A model generated the notes under the pieces. The model was not told where the DNA came from. It saw only the letters and a list, made by a program, of their open reading frames with translations, and did not search any database. The translations under genes and the position numbers were made by a program. This document shows positions 26,442 to 36,662 of a DNA stretch of 64,000 nt, piece after piece; the first letter of the stretch is position 1; each line of letters begins with the position of its first letter. Origin of the DNA: Mucilaginibacter sp. PAMC 26640 (GTDB lineage: Bacteria; Bacteroidota; Bacteroidia; Sphingobacteriales; Sphingobacteriaceae); NCBI GenBank assembly GCA_001596135.1, contig CP014773.1, positions 62,001-126,000 on the forward strand. The letters run 5' to 3'.

Positions 26442-28968
26442 ATGACCTTAGATAAATTAAATATAACAGGTCTCACCGATCTCGAAGTGAACGCGGCCAG
26501 GTTAAAATATGGCCCGAACAGCCTTTCGTTCAAAAAAGAAAATGGGTATATTGACGCCGTTAAAGGCCTGGCCAAAGAGCCGATGGTTCTTTTATTGTTG
26601 GTTACCTCGGGCATTTACTTTATCAGCGGAAAAACCGGCGACGGAATTTTTCTGGCTTCAGCTATCGTTGGTGGCCGGCATTTCCTTGTTCCAGGATTCC
26701 CGCAGCCGCAATGCCCTCGAAAAATTAAAAGATCTTAGTCAGCCTAATTGTAAGGTGATCAGGAACGGTGCCGTCAAAGAGATAAAAAGTGAAGAGATCG
26801 TAATTGGCGATAGCCTGTTGGTTGACGAAGGATCTTCTAATGCTGCCGATGGTACGATCATACATTCCAATGATTTCTCGGTCAATGAAAGTATTCTCAC
26901 CGGCGAATCATTAGCAGTGTATAAAGACCTCTCGGTTGCCGAGCCTTTCGTATTTCATGGCACAACAGTTTCCAGCGGCTCAGCCGTAATCAGTGTAACA
27001 GCCATTGGCAACGGAACCCGACTGGGTAAGATTGGCAAAAGCCTGGAGTCAATCGTTGCCGAGCAAACCCCGCTGGAAAAACAGATCAACAATTTTGTAA
27101 AAAAAATGGTGATCGCCGGTGTGATCGTTTTTTTAATCGTTTGGGGTATCAATTACTTTCGCTCGTCAGATATTTTAGATAGCCTGATCAAAGCGCTTAC
27201 GCTGGCCATGAGCATCCTGCCGGAAGAGATCCCGGTGGCGTTCACCACCTTTATGGCGCTCGGGGCCTGGCGGCTGATGAAGATGGGGATCGTGGTCAAA
27301 CAGATGAAGACCGTTGAAACGTTAGGTAGCGCTTCGGTGATCTGTACGGATAAAACCGGTACGATCACGCAAAATAAGATGAGCCTGGCCAAAATTTACA
27401 CCCTCCGGGATCATATTATAAGGGACGCTGCCGAAGAACTAGACAAATCCGAAAAGGAATTGATCAGCCTGGCCATGTGGGCAAGTGAGCCCATGCCGTT
27501 TGACCCAATGGAGATTGCGCTGCACAAGGCATACGCTAAGGCCGCTGCGGTAGATAAAAGACCTGATTATGAATTGATCCATGAATATCCCTTGAATGGA
27601 CAGCCGCCAATGATGACCCATATTTTTGAAGATAAGTCAGGCCTGCGAATTATTGCAGCGAAGGGAGCCCCGGAAGCGCTGATAAAGGTTAGTGATCTTT
27701 ATGGTATTGAAAAAGACCGCATAGAGACTGCACTCAAACAACTGGCTGAAGCCGGATACCGTATTTTAGCGGTTGGGCAGGCCATTTTTGAAGGAAATGA
27801 TTTTCCGGCCACTCAACAGCAGTTCAAGTTTATGTTTAAGGGCCTGGTAGCCTTTTACGACCCGCCTAAAAAAAATATCTCTGCAGTTTTGAATGGGTTT
27901 TATCAAGCAGGCATCGCCGTGAAGGTTATTACGGGTGATAATGCGGAAACCACCAGGGCTATCGCCGGGGAAATTGGCCTGCATGGTTCCGGAGATGGAA
28001 TAACCGGCGATGAACTGATGAAGTTGAGTGAACACGAACTGGGAGAAAAAGTAAAATCTGCCAGTATTTTCAGTCGTATGTTCCCGGATGCCAAGCTAAA
28101 GATCATCAATGCCTTAAAAGCTAAAAACGAGATTGTTGCCATGATTGGCGACGGGGTCAACGATGGCCCGGCATTAAAGGCAGCACATATCGGCATTGCC
28201 ATGGGTCAGAAAGGCACCGAGATCGCTAAACAAGCGGCGTCATTGATCCTGTTGAAAGACGATCTTTCTACATTGGTAGATGCTGTAGCCATGGGCCGCC
28301 GGATCTATGCCAATCTTAAAAAAGCCATTCAATATATTATATCCATTCACATACCTATCGTATTAACCGTATTTCTTCCCCTCGCATTAGGCTGGATTTA
28401 CCCCAATATCTTTTCGCCGGTGCATATCATTTTCCTGGAACTGATCATGGGGCCTACCTGTTCCATCATCTACGAGAATGAGCCTATGGAAAGGAACACG
28501 ATGTTGCAAAAACCCCGCCCGTTCAGTTCTACTTTCTTTAACTGGAAGGAATTAACCACCAGTATCATCCAGGGATTAGTCATTACGGCCGGAACGCTGC
28601 TCACTTATCAATATGCTGTCGCCAAGGGCGCTGATGAGCAACTTACCCGCACAATGGTGTTTACCTGCCTGATCGCCGCCAATATTCTGCTTACGCTGGT
28701 GAACCGCTCGTTTTATTACTCACTTTTGACCACCATCAGGTATAAAAACAACCTGGTTTTATTGATCATAGGCATTACCGTGCTGATCTTAATATCGCTT
28801 ATCTACTTCAAGACTTTAGCAAAGTTCTTTGGCTTCGAACAGTTGAGCATAATAGAACTGTCGTTAAGTGTCGGCGCTGGCTTCCTGTCGGTAATATGGT
28901 TTGAACTTTTTAAATGGAAGAAACGGTTCTCCGCCGGCCAGGCTAATAAAAATAAAACCACATCATGA
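26442..28968 (+). pseudogene. P-type cation ATPase with frameshift after the second helix
   Basis: The start MTLDKLNITGLTDLEVNAAR and the first helices (VLLLLVTSGIYFISGKTGDG) are in one frame up to about 26667. The remainder, VAGISLFQDSRSRNALEKLK onward, is in the next frame to 28968. The break is near GTTGGTGGCC at 26667-26676. The remaining 760 codons are open with all motifs: TGES, PEEIPVAFTTFMALG, DKTGT, GDGVNDGPA. The PEEIP variant marks a P2-like/P3-like group common in Bacteroidetes stress islands. Restoring the frame would give about 842 aa. The break may be a mutation or a sequence error. The stop overlaps the next start (ATGA). Confidence 0.75.
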
Positions 28969-30077
28969 CCAGAAGAAAATTTTTTTATGTATTGGGAGGA
29001 TCGGTAATTACATCAGGTGTGACGTATTATGCCTTCAGCGACAGGAGCAACTATGTGAGAGCTGATTTAAAGCCATTAACCGCTTTCACCAAGCGCTTAA
29101 TGGCTGACGAGCGGCAGATATTACACCTTGCTTCCCTTGCACCAAGCGGCCATAACACACAGCCCTGGCTGATCAAATATCTGGAACCCTTTCATTGGAT
29201 CATCTGCAATGATAAAAGCAAATGGTTGCCGGCCGTTGATCCAACGCAGCGGGAAACGATGTTATCTATCGGCGCATTTATTCAAAATTTAGAGTATGCT
29301 GCGGGCGACCTTGGCTATAAATGCCGATTCGATTTAATAGCCAATACCAATCAGGACGAAAAAGTAATGGAAATTAAACTGTTGCAGGCCGGAAAGCCAG
29401 TCAGGTACGAGTCCAAAAATATGATACACCGGCGTACAGTAAGATCAAATATACTTTCCGATGCATTAAAAACGGATCATATCAAACTATTGATCGATAA
29501 CGAACCGGATCGTATTCACTTTATACCACGGACAACTAAAAATTATCAGTACCTGAACGAACAGACTATTGAAGCTAACAAGATCCAATCCTACCGTAAC
29601 ACCGCTCAAAAGGAACTGGCGGATTGGATCAGGTTTGCTAATAAAGATGCAGAAAAATACCGTGACGGCTTAACCCCTGGTAGTATGGAAATTGATGGCT
29701 TATCCGGTTGGGTGGTCCGAAATTTTTATGGCAGATCTAACGTAATGAACAAAAGTTTCAGAGATCAGACTATCGGCCAGGCAGAAAATCAGGTAGCCTC
29801 CTCTGCGGGCTGGTTCTTAATAACTAGTAAAGATGCTTCTGTCACCAATCTGATTGAAACAGGGAAGCGGATGCAAAGGCTCTTCCTCAAAGTTCGGGAT
29901 AAGAATATTGCAATACACCCCATGACCCAGATACTGGAGGAGCCTGTTATTCAGCATAACCTAAATGCATCTATAGGTTTAACAGATCCGGTGCAATTTA
30001 TATTACGAGCAGGGTATGTGAAGGATTACCCCGAACCTGTGTCTTTAAGGCGGCCGGTGGACTGGCTGATATATTAG
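28965..30077 (+). CDS. Acg-type FMN-dependent nitroreductase with Tat-like leader
   Basis: This 370-aa protein starts MTRRKFFYVLGGSVITSGV, a twin-arginine-like signal (T-R-R-K-F-F plus a hydrophobic stretch), so it is probably periplasmic. The body contains LASLAPSGHNTQPWLIKYL, the nitroreductase FMN-binding motif as found in Acg/Rv2032 and TM1586-like proteins. Acg is a DosR-regulon protein proposed to bind and sequester flavin. Start and upstream stop overlap by 4 bp with the P-type ATPase, a pairing also seen in dormancy regulons. The catalytic role is uncertain. Confidence 0.8.
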   Translation: MTRRKFFYVLGGSVITSGVTYYAFSDRSNYVRADLKPLTAFTKRLMADERQILHLASLAPSGHNTQPWLIKYLEPFHWIICNDKSKWLPAVDPTQRETMLSIGAFIQNLEYAAGDLGYKCRFDLIANTNQDEKVMEIKLLQAGKPVRYESKNMIHRRTVRSNILSDALKTDHIKLLIDNEPDRIHFIPRTTKNYQYLNEQTIEANKIQSYRNTAQKELADWIRFANKDAEKYRDGLTPGSMEIDGLSGWVVRNFYGRSNVMNKSFRDQTIGQAENQVASSAGWFLITSKDASVTNLIETGKRMQRLFLKVRDKNIAIHPMTQILEEPVIQHNLNASIGLTDPVQFILRAGYVKDYPEPVSLRRPVDWLIY

Positions 30078-30134
30078 GTGCATTGGCATTCAATAATTAA
30101 CATCAAAAACATATAGCGATCCTATCTTAGCAAA

Positions 30135-30989
30135 ATGATTAAATTCATAATGAAATACTTAACGTGTTTCTTTGTAGTCCTGATGGCTTCTTGTAGCAAT
30201 GCCGGAAAATCAATTAAAGTTAAGGGCTCGGATACCGAGGTTAACTTAGCCGTAAGCCTTGCCGAAAATTTTTACAAGGTACATCAGGATTTCAGCGTGG
30301 CAATTTCCGGGGGCGGGTCTGGCTTAGGTATTGCATCGCTGCTCAACGGGCAAACCGATATTGCCAATTCATCGCGACCATTAAATGCCGAAGAGCTATC
30401 TCTGCTAAAGGTTAAAGGTGTACCTATCCGGACGATAATTTTTGCAGAAGACGCTACAGCCTTTATTGTTCACCGGGATTTTCCGCTGGATGTTATTGAT
30501 ATCGCAACGCTAACCAAAATTTTAAGCGGACAATTTAAATCCTGGAAACCGCTTACGGGGCAGGATATTCCTATCAGTATTTATGGGCGGCAAAGCAATT
30601 CAGGAACCCATTCTTTTATCAGCAAAAAGTTAAACATTCAATTTAGCCGGGATGCCAAGGAAATGAACGGTAATGCCCAGATCGTAGAAGGCATAAAGCA
30701 CGACCGATCGGGCATTGGGTATGTTGGCGCGGGGTATATACTACACAATGCAAGGGAACAGCCTGTCAAAGTATTAAAGATCATGGTCAAAACCGGAAGT
30801 ACTGCGATATCGCCTTTAGATGTAAAAGCAATTGCAGCGGGACTGTACTATTTTCAGCGGCCGCTTTACCAGTTCATTCCGGTTGCATCCTGGAACAAGG
30901 TGGCAGCATTTATTGCGTTTGAAAAAAGCCCGGCGGGGCAAAAGATCATCACTACAGCAGGTTACTACCTTATCCCTACAAAGCCATGA
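30135..30989 (+). CDS. pstS: PstS, phosphate-binding lipoprotein
   Basis: This 284-aa protein has the lipoprotein signal CFFVVLMASCSN (Cys20 from the first Met; an inner ATG at 30150 is the likelier start). The mature part has IKVKGSDTEVNLAVSLAENF, SGGGSGLGIASLLNGQTDIA and SGTHSFISKK, the PBP-like phosphate-binding motifs of PstS. It delivers phosphate to PstCA. The stop overlaps the pstC start by 4 bp. No PhoB-box type repeat is visible upstream; the gene probably follows its upstream neighbours or a promoter in the 57-bp gap. Confidence 0.9.
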   Translation: MIKFIMKYLTCFFVVLMASCSNAGKSIKVKGSDTEVNLAVSLAENFYKVHQDFSVAISGGGSGLGIASLLNGQTDIANSSRPLNAEELSLLKVKGVPIRTIIFAEDATAFIVHRDFPLDVIDIATLTKILSGQFKSWKPLTGQDIPISIYGRQSNSGTHSFISKKLNIQFSRDAKEMNGNAQIVEGIKHDRSGIGYVGAGYILHNAREQPVKVLKIMVKTGSTAISPLDVKAIAAGLYYFQRPLYQFIPVASWNKVAAFIAFEKSPAGQKIITTAGYYLIPTKP

Positions 30990-31876
30990 AGTTAGCATTC
31001 AGAGAGAAAACGGATCAGTTTGCCAGGTTACTTTTCGGGATGACCGGCCTCATGGTGATCGCAATACTGGCCGGGATATTCTTAATGCTGCTGTGGAATA
31101 CGGTGGCGTTCTTTTTAAAAATAACACCCTGGGATTTTATCACTGGCACCCAGTGGGCTCCATCGGAAAACCCTGCTAACTATGGTATGCTGCCATTGCT
31201 GGTAAGTACCACGCTGGTCACTTTCGGGGCAATGTGCATTGCTATTCCTTTGGGTATTGGCACTGCCGCTTTCCTGTCAGACTATGCCGGCAATAAGCTG
31301 AAAAGCATTTTAAAACCGGCCATAGAGATGCTGGCATCCGTACCCTCTGTGGCAATAGGGTTTTTAGGTATTGTTGTGCTTGGGCCTGGTATTGCGGGCA
31401 TAACCAGCCAGTCCAACGGACTAAACGCATTAAACGGGGCTGTTTTACTAGCCATTATGTCGCTGCCCACAATCATCACCATTACCCAGGACGCGCTGCA
31501 GGGAGTACCCAACGCTTATAAAGAAGCCAGCTACAGCGTTGGCGCCAACCGCTGGCAAACTTTGGTGCAGGTAACTATACCTGCTGCGGCCCCGGGCATA
31601 CTTGCCGCTGTGATGCTGGGAGTTGGCCGTGCCATTGGTGAAACCATGACCGTGCTGATGGCCACGGGCAATGCCTCTGCATTTCCAAAAGGATTTTTCC
31701 ATTCGGTACGTACCATGACGGCTACTATAGCGATAGAAATGGGTGAAGTACCCTATCAAACAACCCACTATTACGCACTGTTCGCTATTGCTGCCGTACT
31801 GTTTTTAATGACGCTGGTAGTTAATGTTGTAGGCGAACATTTTGTTAATAAATACCGCAAATACCAGGCTGTATGA
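30986..31876 (+). CDS. pstC: PstC, phosphate ABC transporter permease
   Basis: This 296-aa protein has six predicted helices and the permease loop PNAYKEASYSVGANRWQTLV (EAA motif), preceded by LPTIITITQDAL. The segment LKPAIEMLASVPSVAIGFLG is characteristic of PstC. It forms the inner-membrane channel with PstA. It overlaps both pstS and pstA by 4 bp. Confidence 0.92.
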   Translation: MKLAFREKTDQFARLLFGMTGLMVIAILAGIFLMLLWNTVAFFLKITPWDFITGTQWAPSENPANYGMLPLLVSTTLVTFGAMCIAIPLGIGTAAFLSDYAGNKLKSILKPAIEMLASVPSVAIGFLGIVVLGPGIAGITSQSNGLNALNGAVLLAIMSLPTIITITQDALQGVPNAYKEASYSVGANRWQTLVQVTIPAAAPGILAAVMLGVGRAIGETMTVLMATGNASAFPKGFFHSVRTMTATIAIEMGEVPYQTTHYYALFAIAAVLFLMTLVVNVVGEHFVNKYRKYQAV

Positions 31877-32718
31877 TCAAGAAAATAACACCGTTTGTGG
31901 AATGGGGTACGCTGTTGGTGAGTACAGGCCTGGTGTGCTTTTTTCTCGTGGCTATCCTGTGGGATCTGATCAGCAAAGGGGCCTCCTCTTTGTCCTGGGG
32001 ATTCATCAGCACGTCACCTACCGATGGTATGACTAAAGGCGGCATTCTCCCTGCCATCATCGGCACTGTTCTACTTACTTTGATCACGGCGCTGATGGCA
32101 GCACCCTTTGGTATTTGCTGTGCCGTTTACCTGAATGAGTATGCTGCAGACAATTGGCTCACCCGGATCATCAGGGCTTCCATTCGTAATTTGGCCGGTG
32201 TACCATCAATTATATACGGCCTGTTCGGGTTAGCATTATTTGTACAGGGCCTGCATATGGGCACCTCGCTCCTCGCCGCAGGCTTAACGCTGGGTTTACT
32301 TTCACTGCCCTATATTATCATTACTACAGAAGAAGCTCTGCGTCGTATACCCAACCGCATGAGGGAGGCCGCTTTGGCAGTTGGGGCTACCAAATTTGAA
32401 TCTATACGGGATGTGGTGCTGCCCTCTGCCGTACCTGGTATGCTAACCGGCCTGGTATTGACGCTCTCCCGGGCTGCCGGAGAAACTGCGCCTATACTTT
32501 TTACAGGCGTTGCTTTTTATATCAATAAGCCCGCGGGCTATTTAAACCAGGAGTTTATGACACTTCCTTATCACCTTTATATGCTATCCACTCAGCACCA
32601 GGCTATTGAGCAGGTAAGGCCTTTAGCTTATGGCACGGCGCTGGTATTGATCATCGTAGTGTTCTTTTTAAACCTAACCGCTTTTTACATCCGTTATCAG
32701 CATAGTAAGCATGAATAA
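31873..32718 (+). CDS. pstA: PstA, phosphate ABC transporter permease
   Basis: This 281-aa protein has six helices, with IRNLAGVPSIIYGLFGLALF and the EAA loop PNRMREAALAVGATKFESIR, both typical of PstA. It partners PstC. It overlaps the pstB start by 8 bp, so the four pst genes form one coupled unit. Confidence 0.92.
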   Translation: MIKKITPFVEWGTLLVSTGLVCFFLVAILWDLISKGASSLSWGFISTSPTDGMTKGGILPAIIGTVLLTLITALMAAPFGICCAVYLNEYAADNWLTRIIRASIRNLAGVPSIIYGLFGLALFVQGLHMGTSLLAAGLTLGLLSLPYIIITTEEALRRIPNRMREAALAVGATKFESIRDVVLPSAVPGMLTGLVLTLSRAAGETAPILFTGVAFYINKPAGYLNQEFMTLPYHLYMLSTQHQAIEQVRPLAYGTALVLIIVVFFLNLTAFYIRYQHSKHE

Positions 32719-33472
32719 TGAAAATATCAAATTATCGGCAATAGAAGCAAACCTGTGGTTTGGCAGCAAGCAGGTACTAAAAAACGTTAACGTGGATTTC
32801 CCGGAAAAAAGAATTACCGCACTTATTGGCCCGTCGGGTTGTGGCAAAAGCACCCTGCTCAGATGCTTTAACCGGATGCACGATCTTGCGAACGAGGTTA
32901 GGATAACGGGGAAATTTCTATTAGGAGACCAGGATCTTTACAAGGGCCAGCTCTCTGCTACGGAAGTTCGCAGACGTATCGGCATGGTGTTTCAACAGGC
33001 TAATCCTTTCCCCAAAAGTATTTACGATAATATAAACTATGGTTTAAGGATCAACGATATCCCGAATGCAGAACGTGCTGAGATTATCGAAAATGCATTA
33101 AAGGAAAGTTATATCTGGGATGAGGTGAAAGATGACCTCCAAAAGCCAGCTACCAGGTTATCCGGGGGGCAGCAGCAGCGATTGTGTATTGCCCGGGCTG
33201 TAGCGCTGCGGCCCGATGTGATACTGATGGATGAACCATGTTCTGCGTTAGACCCCATCAGCACCGCAAAGATCGAAGAACTGATCCTAAAGCTCAAAAA
33301 AGACTACACCATCGTGATCGTTACCCACAATATGCAACAGGCGCAGCGCATTGCAGATAAAACTATTTTTATGTACCTGGGAGAAATTATTGAGACGGGT
33401 GATACGCGGCAAGTTTTTAACTCACCTGATCATGAACTAACAAAAAACTATGTGAAGGGGCATTTTGGATAA
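32711..33472 (+). CDS. pstB: PstB, phosphate ABC transporter ATPase
   Basis: This 253-aa ATPase has Walker A GPSGCGKSTLLRCFNRM, the Q-loop MVFQQANPFPKSIYDNI, signature [14 protein letters not shown], and Walker B ILMDEPCSALDP. The NPFPKSIYDN motif is diagnostic for PstB. No phoU follows, unlike most pst operons; the next gene is a GH130 enzyme 128 bp on. Confidence 0.94.
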   Translation: MNNENIKLSAIEANLWFGSKQVLKNVNVDFPEKRITALIGPSGCGKSTLLRCFNRMHDLANEVRITGKFLLGDQDLYKGQLSATEVRRRIGMVFQQANPFPKSIYDNINYGLRINDIPNAERAEIIENALKESYIWDEVKDDLQKPATRLSGGQQQRLCIARAVALRPDVILMDEPCSALDPISTAKIEELILKLKKDYTIVIVTHNMQQAQRIADKTIFMYLGEIIETGDTRQVFNSPDHELTKNYVKGHFG

Positions 33473-33600
33473 CTTATCATTTGCCGTAATCAAGTACGCC
33501 ATCCGAAACTTTGCTAACCTATTAGGGGGGCAAACTAATTTACTTAAATAACACTAATATACTGCACGCCATTCTTACTTTATATAGCCAACAATTCAGC

Positions 33601-34680
33601 ATGACTGATTTTAAATTGCATCGCCTTGGAATCATCATGGCATCGGAGCCCGGAAACGAAATGGAAGCAGAAGGAGTTTTAAATCCGGCAGCTGTTCGCG
33701 GTCCGGATGGCGAATTATATTTATTTCCCAGGATGGTTGCGAAAGGGAACTATTCAAGGATCGGCATTTCAAAAGTGATATTTAATGAACTTGGCGATCC
33801 TATCGGTGTCAAAAGGCTGGGGCTTGCTTTAGAACCCCAGGCTGAATACGAGATGAGGCCCGGAGGTGGCGGCTGCGAAGATCCGCGGATCACCTATTTC
33901 GAGCCGTTGAAAGAGTATGTTATGACCTACACCGCTTTTTCCGCCAACGGCCCAAGAATTGCGCTGGCCACCTCTAAAGACCTTTTCCATTGGACACGTT
34001 TAGGCCTTGCTGATTTTGCCGACTACAAATACATTCAATTTAACAACGTCAACAATAAAGATGCCTGTATCTTCCCTAAAGCTATGATCAGTCCTCATGG
34101 TCATCCATCTATGATCATGCTGCACCGGCCACTTTTCCCTGGTACATCGCCGGAGGATATTATGCATGACCCTGTAGACAGGCGAATAAGGGATCATCAT
34201 GAGTGTATATGGATCTCCTACAGCCATTTGCATAAAAAAGAAAATCGGGTACAAGGTCAATTAGAAGAGTTTGAATCTAATAGTCCGCTGGCATTACCAG
34301 AGGCGCCATGGGAAAAAATAAAAATAGGTGCCGGCACCCCTCCGGTTTTAACGAAATTTGGCTGGCTGCTGATCTACCACGGTGTTCACGTGACCCGAAC
34401 GCTGTCCGACGATCCGCGTAACCTGGTATATTCGGCCGGCCTCATGATCCTTGATGTAGATCATCCCCAGCGGATACTTTACCGGTCTGCGCATCCGATC
34501 ATCAGTCCCGAAACAGCTGACGAGCGTACCGGGCAGGTCGCCAACGTTATATTTCCTACGGGGATTGACAGGAGAGATGATCTGGGCATGCCGAACAGGT
34601 TTGATATTTACTACGGGATGGCCGATAATTGTATTGGCGTAGCCAGATTAACGCTCCCTGATGAACTTCCGAAAAGCTGA
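33601..34680 (+). CDS. GH130-family glycoside phosphorylase/hydrolase
   Basis: This 359-aa protein has a five-bladed propeller pattern: LNPAAVRGPDGELYLFPRMV, GGGGCEDPRITYFE, YTAFSANGPRIALATSKDLF, NNKDACIFPKAM and WLLIYHGVH. These are the conserved blocks of GH130 (beta-mannoside phosphorylases and related enzymes). The GCEDPR motif holds the catalytic-region Asp. The exact linkage specificity cannot be read. No signal peptide, so it is cytoplasmic. It closes the rightward unit and converges with the exporter operon (6 bp between stops). Confidence 0.85.
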   Translation: MTDFKLHRLGIIMASEPGNEMEAEGVLNPAAVRGPDGELYLFPRMVAKGNYSRIGISKVIFNELGDPIGVKRLGLALEPQAEYEMRPGGGGCEDPRITYFEPLKEYVMTYTAFSANGPRIALATSKDLFHWTRLGLADFADYKYIQFNNVNNKDACIFPKAMISPHGHPSMIMLHRPLFPGTSPEDIMHDPVDRRIRDHHECIWISYSHLHKKENRVQGQLEEFESNSPLALPEAPWEKIKIGAGTPPVLTKFGWLLIYHGVHVTRTLSDDPRNLVYSAGLMILDVDHPQRILYRSAHPIISPETADERTGQVANVIFPTGIDRRDDLGMPNRFDIYYGMADNCIGVARLTLPDELPKS

Positions 34681-34686
34681 CGTTTT

Positions 34687-35907
34687 TTATTCAAACCGTA
34701 ACGCCTCGATAGGATCTAATCTTGAAGCCTTTAAGGCTGGGTAATACCCGAAAAATATCCCGGTGAGCGCACATACCAAAAAGGAAAGTATCACTGAGGA
34801 TTGTGATACGACTGTGGGCCATTTGAGCGTCAGGCTTACCAGCCAGGTGGATAAAAAACCAAGCGCGACTCCAATAAAACCACCGGTAACACTGATCAGG
34901 ATCGCTTCGATCAAAAATTGGAGCAATATATCTTTACCCCTGGCGCCAATAGACATGCGCAGGCCTATTTCGCGTGTACGCTCTGTTACGGATACATACA
35001 TGATATTCATAATACCTATACCGCCGATTACAAGTGAAATACCTGCTACCACTGTCAGCAGTATGGTCAATAGGCCACTCGTTGAACTGAGCAGGTTGAT
35101 GAGTTCAGCCTGGGTATGTACCACAAAGTCATTTTCCTCTGACGGTCTTAAACGATGAGATGCACGGATGGCCCGGGTGATCTGTGCTGTTGCGGAATCA
35201 GTCACCCCTTCGTTGGCCGCTGAAGCATAAATGCTCTGAAAGTAGATGGAGGCCAAGATCCTTTTTTGCACAGTGGTATAGGGCGAGAGCAGGATATCAT
35301 CCTGGTCCTGCCCGAAAGTGTTCTGTCCCTTAGGGTTGAGTATGCCGATAACCTTGAAGGGTATTTTATGAAACCTGATAATTTTGCCGATCGGATTTTC
35401 GTCTTTTTGGAAAAGGTTATCGATGACGGTCTGGCCGATCAAACAAACTTTGGCAGCGGCCCTTACATCCTGCTCCGTGAATGTGATACCGTCTTTTATT
35501 GTCAGCATCCGTATATTCAGGTATTCGGGACTAACGCCCTGCATGGTCGTCGGCCAGTTGAGCGCTCCATTGATTGCCTGAGATTTTGAACTAACCCCGG
35601 GAGATATGGCGGTGATATAACTATCATTTCTGGACATGGCTGTAATATCCTTGGCGGTTAAGGTCTGATAGGTGGAACCAGCTATCCTAACCCCGCCCTG
35701 TAGGTTACTGGTGGGCAAAACGATGATCATGTTGGAGCCCATGCCTGATAATTGATCGTGTATGCTTTGTTTGGACCCCTCGCCAATCGCCACCATCGCG
35801 ATAACGGAGGCCACACCGATGATGATACCCAGCATGGTTAAAAACGCCCGGAGCTTGTTTCTAAGCAAGGCCAAATAGGCTATCCGTAAGAGGTTAATTA
35901 TATTCAC
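34687..35907 (-). CDS. MacB-type ABC transporter permease
   Basis: This 406-aa protein has an N-terminal helix with RNKLRAFLTMLGIIIGVASV, a large periplasmic MacB_PCD domain (about 45-245) and three C-terminal helices with FtsX motifs (GIGIMNIMYVSVTERTREIG, then LRMSIGARGKDIL). The ATPase is a separate gene immediately upstream (11 bp). With the adaptor and TolC genes it forms a MacAB-TolC-like tripartite exporter. The substrate is unknown. Confidence 0.88.
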   Translation of the reverse strand: MNIINLLRIAYLALLRNKLRAFLTMLGIIIGVASVIAMVAIGEGSKQSIHDQLSGMGSNMIIVLPTSNLQGGVRIAGSTYQTLTAKDITAMSRNDSYITAISPGVSSKSQAINGALNWPTTMQGVSPEYLNIRMLTIKDGITFTEQDVRAAAKVCLIGQTVIDNLFQKDENPIGKIIRFHKIPFKVIGILNPKGQNTFGQDQDDILLSPYTTVQKRILASIYFQSIYASAANEGVTDSATAQITRAIRASHRLRPSEENDFVVHTQAELINLLSSTSGLLTILLTVVAGISLVIGGIGIMNIMYVSVTERTREIGLRMSIGARGKDILLQFLIEAILISVTGGFIGVALGFLSTWLVSLTLKWPTVVSQSSVILSFLVCALTGIFFGYYPALKASRLDPIEALRFE

Positions 35908-35918
35908 TGTTTAAGCTG

Positions 35919-36662
35919 TTATTGGTTGGTGACCGGCAATGCCGCTAAAGTCTCTTTAGCCGACTCAGGCTTATCAATTTTTTTATCGCTCAATATGCTG
36001 CCATCCCGCAGCGTTATCGTGCGGCTGCTGAATGCCGCGATGTCAGGTTCGTGCGTAACAAAAACAATAGTCTTTCCCTGCTGGTTCAGATCCTGCATCA
36101 ATGCCATAATCTCATAGGAGGTCCGGCTGTCCAGGTTACCCGTAGCCTCGTCGGCCAGGATCATGACCGGTTCATTGATCAGCGCCCTGGCGATCGCTAC
36201 GCGCTGCTGCTGCCCCCCCGATAACTGGTTTGGGGTATGGTCAAACCTGTCGGCCAGCTTTACCGCTTCGAGGGCATGCATGGCTCTTTCGCGCCGGTCG
36301 CTGCTGTTTACCGAACTATTATATAAAAGCGGAAGCTCTACATTTTCTATTGCCGAAGTTCTGGGTAGGAGGTTATAGGATTGAAAGACAAAACCGATCT
36401 TACGGTTGCGCAATTGCGCCAGTTCATCACGGCTTTGCTGACTGATATCCACGCCATCCAGTAGATATGATCCGCGGGTCGATTGATCCAGGCAGCCTAA
36501 AATATTTAATAAAGTGGTTTTACCCGATCCGCTGGCGCCCATGATCGTCACAAACTCGCCCGCCTGAATATCGAACGTGATCCCCCGGAGCGCATGGACC
36601 GTTTCACTGCCCATCAAAAAATCCCGCTTGAGGTCTTTTATTTCTATTATTTTTTTGCTCAT
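35919..36662 (-). CDS. MacB/LolD-type ABC transporter ATPase
   Basis: This 247-aa ATPase has Walker [20 protein letters not shown]-loop [10 protein letters not shown], signature [19 protein letters not shown] and Walker [12 protein letters not shown]. The sequence is typical of the LolD/MacB export group. It overlaps the adaptor gene's stop by 4 bp, so it is translationally coupled. Confidence 0.92.
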   Translation of the reverse strand: MSKKIIEIKDLKRDFLMGSETVHALRGITFDIQAGEFVTIMGASGSGKTTLLNILGCLDQSTRGSYLLDGVDISQQSRDELAQLRNRKIGFVFQSYNLLPRTSAIENVELPLLYNSSVNSSDRRERAMHALEAVKLADRFDHTPNQLSGGQQQRVAIARALINEPVMILADEATGNLDSRTSYEIMALMQDLNQQGKTIVFVTHEPDIAAFSSRTITLRDGSILSDKKIDKPESAKETLAALPVTNQ

